Part shown: positions 19,099-27,981 of the stretch, in pieces
Numbering within the stretch: position 1 is the first letter of the stretch
Layout of the letters: each line of letters starts with the position of its first letter
Origin: Gracilaria vermiculophylla
Taxonomy: Eukaryota > Rhodophyta > Florideophyceae > Gracilariales > Gracilariaceae
Assembly (NCBI GenBank): GCA_019155205.2
Contig: JAHNZQ020000092.1
Location: forward strand, 1,430,539 to 1,458,519
Direction: 5' to 3'
Length of the DNA stretch: 27,981 bases
The notes under the pieces: model-generated
Told to the model about the DNA's origin: nothing
What the model saw: the letters and a program-made list of their open reading frames with translations, nothing else
Database searches by the model: none
Translations under genes and position numbers: made by a program

Positions 19099-19469
19099 TC
19101 ATACCGGCACAAAACATCTTGTTACGGGTTTCTCATCATAGCTTTTGCCTCCGAGAAGCACATGGTCAATATCAGCTCCAAAGTTACAGTCGACTGGCCA
19201 CTCTTGCTCCGCTGGGTCTATTTTCTGCGGATTGGAGGCCTCGATCGTGCAACACGGGATTTCATCGTCCTCCAAAGGGAGAGCTCCCCTGGTTGTGGGC
19301 AGGCGCGACAGAGCGTCAGCCTGGGTGTTCTGTGCACCATTTTTGTAGAGAAGACTTGGAAACCGTATTCCGCTGAGCGGAGTCTCCATCGCACGAAACG
19401 ACCTGATGGATTCGAAATATTCATCAACCACCTCAGTGAGGAGCGATCCGTGTAAACGGTAGAATGCAT
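19099..19469 (-). pseudogene. Gypsy B RNase H remnant and integrase linker
   Basis: HSTVYTDRSSLRWLMNISNP, then SGRFVRWRLRSAEYGFQV, then in another frame NTQADALSRLPTTRG. These are the last third of RNase H (family: TDHSALRWLMNI ... NTQADALSRL). The first Asp motif of RNase H is absent because of the upstream deletion. The linker to the integrase (DEIPCCTIEAS onward) is open to 19099. Confidence 0.7.
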
Positions 19470-19499
19470 TCCCCTAAAATATGGGTGAAGAGTGAACAG

Positions 19500-20104
19500 T
19501 GCTCACACGGCTACCACTTGAAGCGGCTCACTAAGATGTGTATGGCTCACTGGAAGGCAGCAGGGGCATTTGTGATCCCAAAAGGTATCGGTAGGACTTG
19601 AAGTGGTGGGAGCCAGGACAGAAATCCACGCAGTCTTGTCGCGGGCTTCTTCGCAAACGAGGACTTGCCAGTAACCGCATTCGCATCTAACGCGGTAAAT
19701 ACGATGACATCCCAAAGGAAGTCGATACAATCTTCTATACGAAGAATAATATACAAATCGTGTATCTTCATGGAATTAAGTTGGCGATAGTCGACCCAAA
19801 ACCACCATGTTTCTTCGGGCTTCGGAGAGAATACGATTGGAGCCGGTAAAGACGACTAAGCAGAGTCAATCACACCGGCACGGAGCATCTTGTCTACTTG
19901 CAACTGTTCGTCCTCCAGGGTCTTTGGTTTCGCCCTGTAAAGGTGGTGTGCCCCCGGCCTTGCGTCTGACTGCAAATCGATACTGTGTTCCGTGGCAGTA
20001 ATCTTCCAAAGGGAGCCGGCCGACATCGTGGTAAATTCTCGAAGCTTATGGTGGAGGTGCTCTTGTTGTGGCTCTTGAACGTGTTTAGGGTCATGATCCT
20101 CCAT
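19500..20104 (-). pseudogene. Gypsy B reverse transcriptase, fingers and partial palm only
   Basis: The start reads WKITATEHSIDLQSDARPGA, then PKTLEDEQLQVDKMLRAGVI, typical of the Gypsy RT entry. Next, in several frames, come VDYRQLNSMKIHDLYII, VFTALDANAV (catalytic Asp kept), the GYWQV word in another frame, and FGITNAPAAFQ. Only about 80 bp lie between FGITNAPAAFQ and the RNase H word VYTD, where the family has about 200-250 codons. So the YxDD box, thumb, connection and first part of RNase H are deleted. Confidence 0.75.
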
Positions 20105-20194
20105 CGCTTTCTGAAGGTACTTTGCGTCGCAGCTAGTAGGCTTGTGGCTTTCCCTCTCACTTGCCTCTCGTTTGCCCTCTTCAGGCGGATTCCT

Positions 20195-20480
20195 TTACTC
20201 GTGGATACGCGATGGCATCCCTTTTACCGGATACCGGGCTTCAATATCCTTTGCGGCACTCTCATCGGTGATGATCCTGAGGACCTTGGCCGTGGTCGTC
20301 TCGGTTGGGACCACTCCCAGTGGATGTGGTGTGACTGAGCCCACGATTTGGTTCTTCACCAGATACTGGTACTTTTTACCAAAGTTGGCAACCAGGATGC
20401 AGAAAGGAGCATCCGGTGTTACCTGCACAGTCCCGTTTTCGATGTCTACTTGATACTTCTAGTACAATGAAGAAGGGGGT
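20195..20480 (-). pseudogene. Gypsy B protease-RT linker
   Basis: The frame reads KYQVDIENGTVQVTPDAPFC, then ILVANFGKKYQYLVKNQIVG, then SVTPHPLGVVPTET, a conserved segment between protease and RT in this type of Gypsy element. Further upstream at about 20818-20840 a VFIDSVDFWDA stretch may be the remains of the protease DSGA motif, but it is badly damaged. Confidence 0.5.
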
Positions 20481-21054
20481 TGAACAACCCATACAGCTTG
20501 TTGACGGGAGCTCATATTAACCAGAACGTGGGTTCCTGTCGGGTTCGGGAACGAAACAGGTACTCAGAGCTTTGTCGGTCTCCACAAAGCGGGGGGGATC
20601 CTGCGCAGGCGGGACCGGTACCCGTTTCTGAGAGGCGTTTTTTAAGTGACGACGAACGATCGGAACATAGTATCCAACTTCTTATTCTACAAGCCTTTGG
20701 CAGGGCCAGACTGCCTCGATAAAGCAGTTAGAGTAGTCAAATATCGGTATCCCTGAGGCTGCCAACGACTGCCGAAGAACAAAGTCGAGCTTCACCATTA
20801 AGCATCCCAGAAGTCGACTGAATCGATGAATACCACCGATTTCAACGGGTTTTTATTCGTATTTACGATGTAAGGCGCCGTTCTATAACGGATTCGAGAC
20901 CACCATTGCGGGGGCAATACAGGTTGAACCACAAATTTGGGGCCTGGACCGGTATACAGTGCCGTGAGATACCGTACCGTAAACTAAGGGTTCAGGCCGA
21001 GGTCAGCGTAGTCCTTATATTTTTGCTGGGCCATTACCAGGACTCTCTCCTTGA

Positions 21055-21074
21055 ACCGGTGATATATCACCGGT
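21055..21074. repeat. Perfect 20-bp palindrome
   Basis: ACCGGTGATATATCACCGGT equals its own reverse complement. It lies in the gag-protease part of Gypsy B, a region otherwise full of decay. Confidence 0.7.
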
Positions 21075-21241
21075 GTTTACGTTGAACGAAAAAGAACAAA
21101 TTGTTCCGTGCCCGCGTCTGTGGCGGCCTTCATTGTCAGGAGTCTCACCAGGGAACGGGCTGCGGCTCCTCAGGCGTCGTTCACCACGACTTCGTGGACG
21201 CCTCTCTCAAAAGAAAGACTCCCGCGGTTAGTTTTCTTGTT

Positions 21242-21660
21242 TCAGAACGTCTTGGACGTATCGCTCAGTTTTCTCTGTAATGAGGGCTTGGCTGTTTTGG
21301 TCACGGTATCCTGCCGAAGCCGATTTTTTTCGGCTCCTTTCCATGGAGGCCGTATCGGCCGCCCCGTTTCATACCACATGCGCGGATATGGCGTGTCTGC
21401 GCTTAAAGCAGTCTTGGCACGCAGATAGGAGGCAACGGGAACCGATGCCGTTTCCTCACGAGTGAGGGCCTCATAGCTGGCTTCGATCGAAGGCAACTTG
21501 CGGATCGCGAGAAAACACTCTGGGGACGTGTGACCGAGGGCATAGCATGAGTGGCAGATGAACCCTAATGCGCGACGCGAGGCAGTATCCTGTGCACCAG
21601 AGGCTCGCCCTGACGTGCAGGAGATCGAACAGCCTGATCGCTGGTTACGGAAACAACCGT
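21242..21660 (-). pseudogene. Gypsy B Gag C-terminus with CCHC zinc knuckle
   Basis: After a TAA near 21664 the frame runs open and contains ICHSCYALGHTSPECF, an exact C-x2-C-x4-H-x4-C knuckle (21515-21556). It then reads LAIRKLPSIEASYEALTREE and continues basic (KNRLRQDTVTKTAKPSLQRK) to the stop at 21242. In the family this binds genomic RNA during packaging. The rest of Gag, expected beyond 21660, is missing; element D on the opposite strand takes its place. Confidence 0.75.
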
Positions 21661-21663
21661 TTT

Positions 21664-22600
21664 AAAATGGAACAAGAGCGGCCGAAACCTGTCCGGTACC
21701 AGCGTACATTGCTGCAGCTAAAGCAGGGGACTGGAGCAGCCATGTCTTTTTTGATTTTAGACACATTGAAATCGACATTTCAGGGGTAAGTGATTCCAAG
21801 AATCTGGGTAGATTAACCGACGGATTGAAGCCTCCAATTGTCCTTGAAGTTCGCATTGCTAGTAGACCAATGTTCGAGGAAGCAGAGAAGATTGCACGAG
21901 AAGTATATGGAGCTTTCTATGGTGCACCAATCTACGGTGAGCGCGGAGTTTAGATTAAATACATGTTTTCAGACTGGATCAGTTCCAATGGAGATTGGGA
22001 ATGTCCAAAGGCAAAATAATCAGCGAGAAATGAGTGTTGAGGAAATAAAAAATATGAAAAACAATGCCTAATTTTATGGCATAACCCTAGATGCCGTCCC
22101 TGGAAACACAAAAATGGGAAAAAACCAGCACAATTGAAAGAATGTCCAGGGGAGCAATACCAAAACGAGCTGGACTCCTGACAACGACTCGCGTCCTCAG
22201 GAAAATTGAGTGTTCCATCTAAAAAAATGCTAAAAACTCAGGTTGGACACTAAAAGAGTGTGATCAAACGCTGGGAGAGTACTTTGAATTATCTAAAGGA
22301 CGAACTGAGCACCTTGGAAAAAATGCCGCTGTGTGCCAAATATTCCAAATACAGAGTCAAATGGCATGATGAGGAGTCGCAATGACAACATCTTTACGTG
22401 AAAGCTTTTACCCCTAGAACATTTACTAGTACTGAGTGGTACCATAAATGGAATCAGTGTGAAATTATGGAAATATGATGGATTTATTGCTGATGGGTTA
22501 TGCAGAGAGTTTCTGGCTAAGTATAGAAGCAGAAATATCTTTCAATTTTGTCAGGAAAGCGTTACGCTTGAGCACTTTCAAAAAGAAAAATAGGAAGTGT
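21664..22600 (+). pseudogene. Element D: plus-strand gag/protease fragment of another Gypsy-type element
   Basis: The open frame from about 21664 reads AYIAAAKAGDWSSHVFFDF, then LGRLTDGLKPPIVLEVRIA, then MFEEAEKIAREVYGAFYG to a TAG at about 21952. This is the end of a retrotransposon gag capsid. In other frames there follow VPMEIGNVQRQ (the PMEIGNV word common before Gypsy zinc knuckles) and a Cys/His segment (CLILWHNPRC...KHK...LKECP, 22065-22145). A protease-like end follows (LSGTINGISVKLWKYDGFIA, ESVTLEHFQKEK). It stops at the start of the Gypsy C 5' LTR, which has probably cut it off. Confidence 0.6.
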
Positions 22601-22740
22601 TCTAACATACTCAATGTGCGTTATTGGTTTTGCGATTGGATGCGCATTTGCTTTTGGTTCTTTTCTTAGGGAAATACCGGAAGGTACAGAAAGCAGCAAG
22701 AAAATTGCTTGAACCTTGCGCGCCAGTTTCTTAACCGAGT
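22601..22740 (+). repeat. Gypsy C 5' LTR (or its first part)
   Basis: TCTAACATACTCAATGTGCG starts the copy; the 3' copy starts TGTAACATACTCAATGTGCG, so the usual TG end is mutated here. The similarity extends through a CTTAACCGAG-like end with many substitutions and small gaps. The true length may exceed 140 bp if the 3' copy is truncated by R4. Confidence 0.7.
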
Positions 22741-23037
22741 ATCCTCGTCCACTAGACGCGTATTGGTCTGTCCGATCTGATCTGCTATTCGTCACTTCAT
22801 GAGGAAGCAACGACTGGGTACACCCTATACAAGAAACATCTTGCGTGTCACCAACGAATGTTGCGGGCGAGGCAGACGCCAGGGGATGTGAACGTTCTTT
22901 TCTACAACGTGGGCACATCATTCGCACTATATTAGTTCGCGATTGTTGCATACGATCGAGCACCTAAACCCCGATACTCGTCATCAAAGCGTTTTGACCT
23001 GAAAGGGTAATCGTTCGATTGTCTGTTTGTGCTCAAG
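22741..23037 (+). other. Gypsy C leader
   Basis: Untranslated leader between LTR and gag. TGGTCTGTCCGATC near 22767 might be a primer-binding site, but it does not begin directly after the LTR and I cannot match it to a tRNA. No gene is seen. Confidence 0.35.
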
Positions 23038-23937
23038 ATGGCTGTGGTACGCAACTATGGCATTATATCTGTCGTGACACCGCCGACGCTGAAGTTAGTT
23101 GAACAGCCGGCTCTGATCAAATTCGAAACCAAATACACTGCATTCACGGCTAAAGGGGACGACTTGAACAAAGACCGTGATGAAGAGAGCCAGATACAAC
23201 CAGCCTCGATTAAAGACAGCGTTGAGGCTTCTATCCTGCACGCACAGTAAATTTTGGGTGAAATCTAAGGTGCCGATTGCGTCGACGAGACTACGGCCGA
23301 CGCTGTCAAAGCATGCTTCAATGCGGCGTCGACTAATGCTCCCAAGTATTCGTCCGAGCACATCGATGCAGCGTTATTTGCTGTACCCAACGAAGCGAAG
23401 AAAGACTATCCTGCCAGAGGAGTAACGATTTTTTTTGTCAGCATTATTACAGCGTTGAATCGGAATACCGCCTCAGAGGTCTTGAGAGATGAGGATCTTT
23501 CCAAGCATTTCATCTACCGTGTGGTGAAGAAGTTCAAAGACCCTGCCCTTCAAGATCGTATCAAAATGCGCCGACGTGGATGGACGAAGAACAAGCTTGC
23601 GGACATCAAGTTCTCCAATAATGAGGTTGGGGTGCTGGCACTCGACCTGTCACCAACGGAGACGGCATGCTTGCGCGTCGGCAAATCCAAGAACTCTCGT
23701 GGACCCACAGATACGCTTTTTCGACGGAATGAAGACTACAAACACACCGGTGTTGTCCCAAGAAAGAAGTCTCCCGCGCCCGAGCGCCAGAGCGACGCTT
23801 GGATTGATGACTGTCTTAACCCTGATTGTGACGGAAAGCACCCGCTTAAGGACTGCCCAGATACCAGCGAAAAGCAGAAGAAGGATCTCCTCGACGAGCA
23901 TTACAAAAAAAAGGATGCCAAACAAGCAAGCAGGTAA
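23038..23937 (+). pseudogene. Gypsy C Gag with CX4CX3HX4C knuckle, two in-frame stops
   Basis: The ATG at 23038 starts MAVVRNYGIISVVTPPTLKL. The frame has TAA at 23248-23250 and 23266-23268, then stays open to 23937. The middle includes TASEVLRDEDLSKHFIYRVV and KFKDPALQDRIKMRRRGW. Near the end CLNPDCDGKHPLKDC (23812-23856) forms a Cys/His knuckle with C-x4-C-x3-H-x4-C spacing rather than the usual C-x2-C-x4-H-x4-C. A Lys-rich tail follows (SEKQKKDLLDEHYKKKDAK). About 300 codons. The N-terminal quarter is separated by the stops, so full Gag cannot be made. Confidence 0.7.
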
Positions 23938-23963
23938 CAAACACTACTTCTTCGTGCTCACTT

Positions 23964-24461
23964 GTGCTGAACGCGAAAGGAGGTCGCTTCAGGGATACAT
24001 TTGCGGACGTTGTTTTCGACACAGCCCTTGGAGACTCGGGTTCCCATTTCAATGCGATATCCAAATCATATTTCAAAAACGTGAAGGACGCGAAGCCGTC
24101 AGTTTGGGGGCAGGACCTTAAGGAACCTGTCGCGCTGGTGGGGGCGCTTACGACCGAAAAGGACTTCTTTTCGGCATCTGGAAACGTCTTGCTCACCATC
24201 ATGATCTACCTTCCGGGCTTTAATGTACCAGTTAGCGTAAGCGGCGTTGAGTTTCTTTTGGTAGACAGCAGCACGGACGACATTCTGCTCGATCGACCTT
24301 TCCTGAAGGCTATCGGTTTCGACCTCAACAAACAGCTCCTCCGAGTCCATCCGCTCATCAACAACGAGCACATTGAGTTTTTAAACAATGGGACGTTCAA
24401 GCTCGCCGCTGCTGCCTACAAAAGCCTGTCGTATATGGCATCCTACGATGATCCCATTTAA
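23964..24461 (+). pseudogene. Gypsy C aspartic protease
   Basis: The frame (no ATG, first codon GTG) carries ALGDSGSHFNAIS (active-site Asp at 24033-24035), then GVEFLLVDSSTDDILLDRPF, then LKAIGFDLNKQLLRVHP, the standard retropepsin layout with L-L-D-R-P in place of LLGRP. It overlaps no other frame and follows gag by 26 bp in a different frame, so expression would need a frameshift. The TAA at 24459-24461 breaks it from the RT region in the same frame. Confidence 0.75.
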
Positions 24462-25313
24462 TTACCCGAGTGTTTCACTTCCCGAATCGGCAAGGACTCT
24501 AACGATTCCATCACGAAAAAATTCGATGCCATCGTCGCTGAAGTTTGGAAGAATAAAATCTTCAAAATGGGGGTGCGGCGCATAACCAATACACGCAGGG
24601 AGTATTGCGGTGTTTTTCGAATGCATCTCGGCAACGATCCTCCATCCAACGTTCCGCCTCTTGTGATAACGCCCGGTAAAGACGCTAAACTGCACCGGTC
24701 CCCGCAGCGTCGTACGCTCAACAGAATTGGGAGTTCATCGTCAGAAACATATGGGAGCTCGAAGTAGTCGGCGCTATTTACAGGAACTCACTCGCGCGCT
24801 GGGCGTGTCCGGCTCTCGCGGTGCCTAAATCACACAAGAAAAAGCTGAGACTTATCGTCGGTCCGCGTGGACCGAGTGCGAGAACCGTACCCATCACTTC
24901 GGCACTGCCTAATCTGGACGCAAAGTTCCAGGACGTCGCCGGCAGTACTTGTCTCGCCAAATATCGACCTCGCTCATGGGTATGAGCAGGTCCCTCTCTT
25001 TCCGAAATTGCAAGAAATGATGTCTGTCCGGACACTTTTCGGCGTCTATTCTTCCCACCGCCTGCTGCAGGATGGCAGTGACTCTGGAAACCATTTTCAA
25101 GCCGTCCTTCAACAGAAGTTTGCCGACCGCGTCGAAAAAATGCTGCAATGGACCGGCGATTTTTTATTTTATGCTAAGGACATGACCGAGCTCCTCGACT
25201 CCATCGGGTCTTACTTCAGCGTTTCTAGCGAGATCGGCCTCAATATCCACGAAGAGAAATCAAATTTCTTCTCTACCGTAGTTCTGTTTTGCGGCCGCAT
25301 TATACCTGCTTGA
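24462..25313 (+). pseudogene. Gypsy C reverse transcriptase, frameshifted
   Basis: It starts in the protease frame (GVRRITNTRREYCGVFRMHL, NVPPLVITPGKDAKLH), shifts near 24725 (NWEFIVRNIWELEVVGAIYR, RWACPALAVPKSHKKKLRL), then returns (NIDLAHGYEQVPL, GVYSSHRLLQDGSDSGNHFQ, VEKMLQWTGDFLFYAK). The first catalytic Asp is kept in IDLAHGY. The second box reads TGD in place of LDD: Gly at 25155-25157, Asp at 25158-25160. The end FCGRIIPA is followed by a TGA. Inactive by stops and by the D-to-G change. Confidence 0.8.
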
Positions 25314-26100
25314 GGCATACAGTATCACCCTCGACATTTCGAATCTTTGCCAGCCATGACCCGGCCCCTTATGGCCAGCGATTTGCAACAATGCATCTGC
25401 GCTACGAACTGGATGCGCACTTCTTTTCCTGCGTAAGCTGAACCTGTCACTCCGCTACATGAGCTTTTGGAATCCTGCTACCGGACCACCGGTCGGCGCA
25501 AAAAATGATGGCTTCGCAAACTCTCCCTTACCAGCTCGTGGGGCACTCTTCATGACTCCACTTTCGCCGAGATCATGGAACAAATTGCTGTCTCTGTCAA
25601 GCTCACGTATTCCACGTCCGGCTACCGTCTTTTCCTCGTTACCGATGCGTCGGACACTCGCTGGGTTGTGAATCTCACCCAGGTATCGGATAATGATCGC
25701 ACAAAAGACATATAAAAACGGCGTCATGAACCGCTATATTTCCTGTCCGGTGTTTTCTCCGGTTAGCCACCAACTGGCCGGTTCCTGAAATGGAAGGGTG
25801 CGCAATCTTGAAGCAATATATTGTTTGGATAAACTTGTAATGGGGCGAAAAGTGACCAGGTTCACGGACCAATTGAACTTCGTGAACCACTAGGACCCCT
25901 ACAGTAGGAATCCTGGAGTCTCACGGCACACGGAGAGCAAGCACATGCGTTGGGAAATTAATCTCTCCGCGTTTCGTTACGTATTCGAATACCTGCCTGG
26001 TGAGCGGAACGTCTGGGCCGATATGCTCACTCGTTGGGTGGTGAGCTCCAAGCCTTCTGTTGACACTCTCAGGGTTCCACAGTGCATGGCACTCATGGGC
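25314..26100 (+). pseudogene. Gypsy C RNase H, broken
   Basis: Pieces in different frames: LQQCICATNWMRTS near 25390, FLVTDASDTRWVVNLTQV near 25630 (first catalytic Asp kept), EPLYFLSGVFSG near 25730, then from 25945 an open frame MRWEINLSAFRYVFEYLPGE, RNVWADMLTRW. Several stops lie at 25700-25940. The order agrees with the family. Confidence 0.7.
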
Positions 26101-27075
26101 GCCCTAATCAGCCCCGGTTCGGATTTAGAGTTCGACTGGCCTAATATACGGGACATTAAAACCTCGCAGTCTGCATCGAAAGAAAACCCACCCATGTCGT
26201 TCAAAAAACGCGACGACCTTATCAAGACCAACGAGAGCGTCGTATGGATGCCAAGGTGTGACGAACTTCTCCAGCTTCGCGTCATGATAGCTGCTCATAC
26301 AGGACACGGTGGTCACCAGAGTTGGCGCATCACCCTTGGTACTATCCAAGCTCATTTCCAGTGGGCTAATATGAGTCACGACGTCGAGTGATTTGGACGT
26401 TCTTGCTTTCATTCTCTCTGTACAGAGACCGTAAAAATTGTACCGCGTCCTCTCGGTCACTCCATGCACGCTACAGAACCCAACAAGGTGCTCCATTTCG
26501 ATTTTTGTTTCATGTCAGACGGAGAGAACGGTTACAACTACTTGCCTGTCTTCGAGGACGACCACAGCGGTTTTGTGGGGCTAACACCGACCAAGGGTAC
26601 AACTGCTTAGACAGTGGGTGGAGTCCTTATCAACTAGTGTGCTATTTTTGGTGTCGTTCATCACTCGGTATCAGACCGCGGCTCTCATTTTAAGAACGAT
26701 CTGGTGCACTTTCTTCGCGAAAGATCCAATTCAACGCACCACCACACCCTCGCCTACCGTCCCTGGAGTAACGATACGGTGGAAGTGGTCAATCGCGAGC
26801 CACTAAAGGCGAAACACGTGCTACTTTCAGAGTGTCAGCTACCACAACGGTGTTGGCCTAGCATCATGCACGTCGTGCAATCTGCTATCAAACAATACGA
26901 TCGTCAATTGTCTCGGTAACCGTTGCCCTCTCACTGTTTGCACGGGTCCTCTGCAGGACTCACCAATACGCGCAATTGCGCATAAGTTCGTACTCGAGAT
27001 CCAGGTGCGTTGTACAGAAGACATCCAACATGCTCAGCGCAAATACCTGAAAAAACGTGCCGAATCCTTGGAATC
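26101..27075 (+). pseudogene. Gypsy C integrase, catalytic triad kept, three stops
   Basis: Linker and zinc finger: VVWMPRCDELLQLRVMIAAH, TGHGGHQSWRITL, then after TGA 26389-26391 SCFHSLCTETVKIVPRPLG. The core in the same frame has VLHFDFCFMSDG (Asp at 26500-26502), then TAG at 26608-26610 and 26635-26637, then VSDRGSHFKNDLV (Asp at 26674-26676) and NDTVEVVNREPL (Glu at 26782-26784). Asp and Glu are separated by 35 codons. All three catalytic residues and HH-CC are present despite the stops. A final stop at about 26919 and a frame change precede a basic tail (AQRKYLKKRAESLESLQ). Confidence 0.8.
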
Positions 27076-27600
27076 ATTACAATAAGACGTAGCAGATCGC
27101 TTGACGAAGAAATGGCAGGCTGCGATAGTTTGGCCCAACCGCAAGACGCACGTGCGCGCTATCAACTTCAGCGGGGATCCTTACGTTCTGCGCTGAATAC
27201 CGCAACGAGAGTGAACGCTCAAACCATCGTTGAAATTGCAAGGACCCTTTCGAGTTGCTGAATGCAGAATCGAATACATATTCTTGGTCGAAAGCGTCCT
27301 TGACGGCAAACGAGAGAAAGTTCGTGGAAGGAGGCTCGTGCTTTTCTGCAACGAGGACTTCACTTTTACAGGGGAAATTATCACCCACCTTGTATACCAG
27401 TCGGGAGAGCTTTTGGTGGTCGAGAAATTCCTGTACATTCGTCAGAATCAGGGCGACATCGAACTTCAAGTCATGTGGCGCGGTTTCAATCAGATGAAAT
27501 TGCCTGGTTATCATACGATTTGCTGAAGGAAGATGTTCCTGGCTTTATACTCTAATACTTGATGGAAGTCGTAAAGAGCGACTTGAACTGGCAACGCAAT
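27076..27600 (+). pseudogene. Gypsy C C-terminal tail with chromodomain
   Basis: The frame 27230-27526 reads LQGPFRVAECRIEYIFLVES, then VRGRRLVLFCNEDFTFTGEI, then THLVYQSGELLVVEKFLYI, RQNQGDIELQVMWRGFNQM. This is the GPY/F-like part and a chromodomain; the usual ENTWEP after GFN is lost by a frameshift. YDLLKEDVPGFIL follows in another frame. Stops near 27200 interrupt the part before. Confidence 0.65.
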
Positions 27601-27660
27601 ATCGCAAGTTCTCTAGCTACTGATGCCTTCACCTTTGGTTGTGCCATCATAGGGCGCAAT

Positions 27661-27800
27661 TGTAACATACTCAATGTGCGTTATTGGTTTGGATATTAGA
27701 TGCGTATTTGCTTTCGGTCCTGTGTTAAGGAAATTACTAGAACTTACAGAATGCAGCGAGGCACCTTTTGTAACCTTGTGCGCCCGTTTTTTAACCCGAC
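27661..27800 (+). repeat. Gypsy C 3' LTR (possibly truncated)
   Basis: TGTAACATACTCAATGTGCG begins the copy and matches the 5' copy at 22601. It ends around CCCGACG, where sequence belonging to R4 begins. CATAGGGCGCAA just before may be a weak polypurine tract. Confidence 0.7.
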
Positions 27801-27981
27801 GCCTGATAGAGGTTATAGCTGGGAAAGGGAAAGTTGAAGAAAGGATGGGGGAAGGAAAGGAAGTTCGCCAGCTCTGGCTCGGAGTTTACTTGGAGGTGCT
27901 CAAGTCACAACTTATATAGTGCTACTTCGCCGCACCATCGCGCAACTCAGCTCGAAGCACACCCTAACTCACTAAGCAGAG
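27801..27981 (-). repeat. R4: inverted copy of the start of the R arm
   Basis: Read on the minus strand, 27941 down to 27856 is identical to 11781-11866 for 86 bp, including the TATATAAG box. It then diverges (CTTTCCTTTCC against CTTTGCATCCC), with weaker similarity (CAACTTTCCC) to about 27801. Beyond the identical block, 27942-27981 extends into sequence that in R3 lies in the gap. R4 is cut by the Gypsy C LTR and by the window edge. Confidence 0.75.

Larger units (their letters stand above)
17382..21660 (-). mobile_element. Ty3/Gypsy element B, decayed, 5' truncated and internally deleted
   Basis: Reading leftward: gag zinc knuckle (about 21515-21556), protease linker (20195-20480), RT (20104-19500), RNase H (19469 onward), integrase (19089-18192), GPY/F-like tail (18110 onward) and a basic tail (17702-17382). 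Its gag stops near 21660, where the plus-strand element D begins. Most of the RT palm and half of RNase H are missing. No LTR pair was found. A purine-rich GCGGAAAAAGAAAAC run at about 17638-17653 (minus) could be the polypurine tract, but it lies inside the open tail frame. Confidence 0.8.
22601..27800 (+). mobile_element. Ty3/Gypsy element C with LTR-like direct repeats, full length but broken
   Basis: Direct repeats at 22601-22740 and 27661-27800 enclose gag, protease, RT, RNase H, integrase and a C-terminal chromodomain in order. The polyprotein words (WMR after ICATN, PGERNVWADMLTRW, LHFDF, TVEVVNRE, HLVYQSGELLVVEKFL) match a Gypsy lineage I know chiefly from oomycete genomes. Multiple stops and frameshifts show decay. 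The left flank is element D and the right flank is R4, so target-site duplication cannot be seen. Confidence 0.85.

Overview
This window holds only transposable-element debris from a eukaryotic nuclear genome. I found no host gene, tRNA, rRNA or CRISPR array. One 100-N assembly gap lies at 11681-11780. The organism is not identified. The strongest hint is Ty3/Gypsy element C: the domain order and wording of its gag, RNase H, integrase and chromodomain match Gypsy elements I know mainly from oomycetes. A red alga or other protist cannot be excluded.

Layout: (1) 1-2733, copy R1 (minus) of an unrecognised repeat family 'R', carrying the best-preserved reading frame in the window, ORF X, which runs off the left edge. 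(2) 2734-3928, Tc1-like element T1, sitting exactly where R1 meets the oppositely oriented copy R2 (3929-5216, plus). (3) 5217-11680, Ty3/Gypsy chromovirus A (minus), nearly full length, with several catalytic residues lost. (4) After the gap, R3 (plus) in three pieces (11781-12737, 13595-13784, 15067-15137), split by an 857-bp insert of unknown nature and by the DD34E Tc1-like element T2 (13785-15066). (5) 15138-17450, unknown sequence and a decayed plus-strand ORF (Z). (6) 17382-21660, Gypsy element B (minus), with an internal RT/RNase H deletion. (7) 21664-22600, a gag/protease fragment (element D, plus), cut off at the start of (8) Gypsy element C (plus, 22601-27800), with LTR-like direct repeats at both ends. 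(9) 27801-27981, R4 (minus), 86 bp of which are identical in inverted orientation to the sequence just right of the gap.

All pol genes carry stops or frameshifts, so none is likely autonomous. The exception to the general decay is ORF X: in R1 it has one in-frame TAG in about 545 codons and no domain I recognise. The R family (long conserved non-coding arm, possible divergent ORF Y, ORF X) is the best candidate here for an undescribed element.
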